NCBI GenBank assembly: GCA_040392805.1
Contig: JBEBVI010000278.1
Coordinates: forward strand, 1-5,909
DNA from: Taibaiella helvus_B
GTDB taxonomy: Bacteria; Bacteroidota; Bacteroidia; Chitinophagales; Chitinophagaceae
Length of the DNA: 5,909 nucleotides
Reading direction: 5' to 3'
Position numbers and translations under genes: made by a program. Positions 5,881 to 5,909 of this stretch are shown here, in pieces. The notes beneath the pieces were generated by a model, which was not told where the DNA came from, did no database searches, and saw only the letters and a list, made by a program, of their open reading frames with translations. Numbering within the stretch: the first letter of the stretch is position 1; every line of letters starts with the position of its first letter.

Positions 5881-5909
5881 CTTTGACAACTTTTGAAAAG
5901 TTGTCAAAG
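5881..5909. terminator. Perfect palindrome at window end, possible (bidirectional) terminator
   Basis: CTTTGACAACTTTT (5881-5894) and AAAAGTTGTCAAAG (5896-5909) are perfect inverted arms around a single G. The window stops exactly at the last paired base, so a following T-tract cannot be seen. An AAAAG precedes the left arm (5876-5880). With A-richness before and pairing continuing to the edge, a terminator serving either strand is the simplest reading. A repeat end or a dyad operator is also possible. Confidence 0.45.

Overview
The window looks like ordinary chromosomal DNA from a member of the Bacteroidota, probably of the Chitinophagia/Sphingobacteriia type. This is inferred from moderate-to-low GC, the near absence of Shine-Dalgarno sequences, A/T-rich leaders, the protein families present, and short dyad-type intergenic repeats whose cores resemble repeats I recall from those genomes. 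No tRNA, rRNA, CRISPR array or large transposon is visible. All supported genes lie on the + strand.

Layout. (1) From the left edge to 2020 is the 5'-truncated gene for a tail-specific (carboxy-terminal processing) protease of the Prc/Tsp family, with PDZ, S41 and C-terminal DUF3340-type regions and an intact Ser/Lys catalytic dyad. A strong intrinsic terminator follows at 2050-2081. (2) From 2082 to 2821 there is about 740 bp without a convincing gene. It carries a 29-bp-arm REP-like hairpin and a cluster of degenerate repeats. (3) At 2822-3502 is a six-helix membrane protein of the HdeD/DUF308 family. (4) From 3503 to 3814 is an intergenic region mostly occupied by a MITE-like element. It has 15-bp imperfect terminal inverted repeats flanked by a 9-bp direct repeat, and holds a nested 159-bp repeat with 11-bp inverted ends. 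(5) At 3815-5296 is a cardiolipin synthase-type phospholipase D protein with two intact HKD motifs. (6) At 5369-5726 is a 118-codon four-helix-bundle (S23 / 23S rRNA-intervening-sequence protein) gene broken by one extra A. It lies between AT-rich repeat blocks that share 12- and 16-bp units. (7) The window ends on a perfect 14-bp-arm palindrome at 5881-5909.

How the parts relate. Prc, the DUF308 protein and cardiolipin synthase all act in or at the cell envelope. However, they are separated by long intergenic repeats and a terminator, so they are probably separate transcription units, not one operon. I see no convincing new multi-gene system. The most interesting material is the small-repeat biology: the MITE-like insertion just upstream of the cardiolipin synthase start, and the four-helix-bundle gene with its flanking AATTACGAATTA repeats, which looks like a small gene-plus-repeat cassette.
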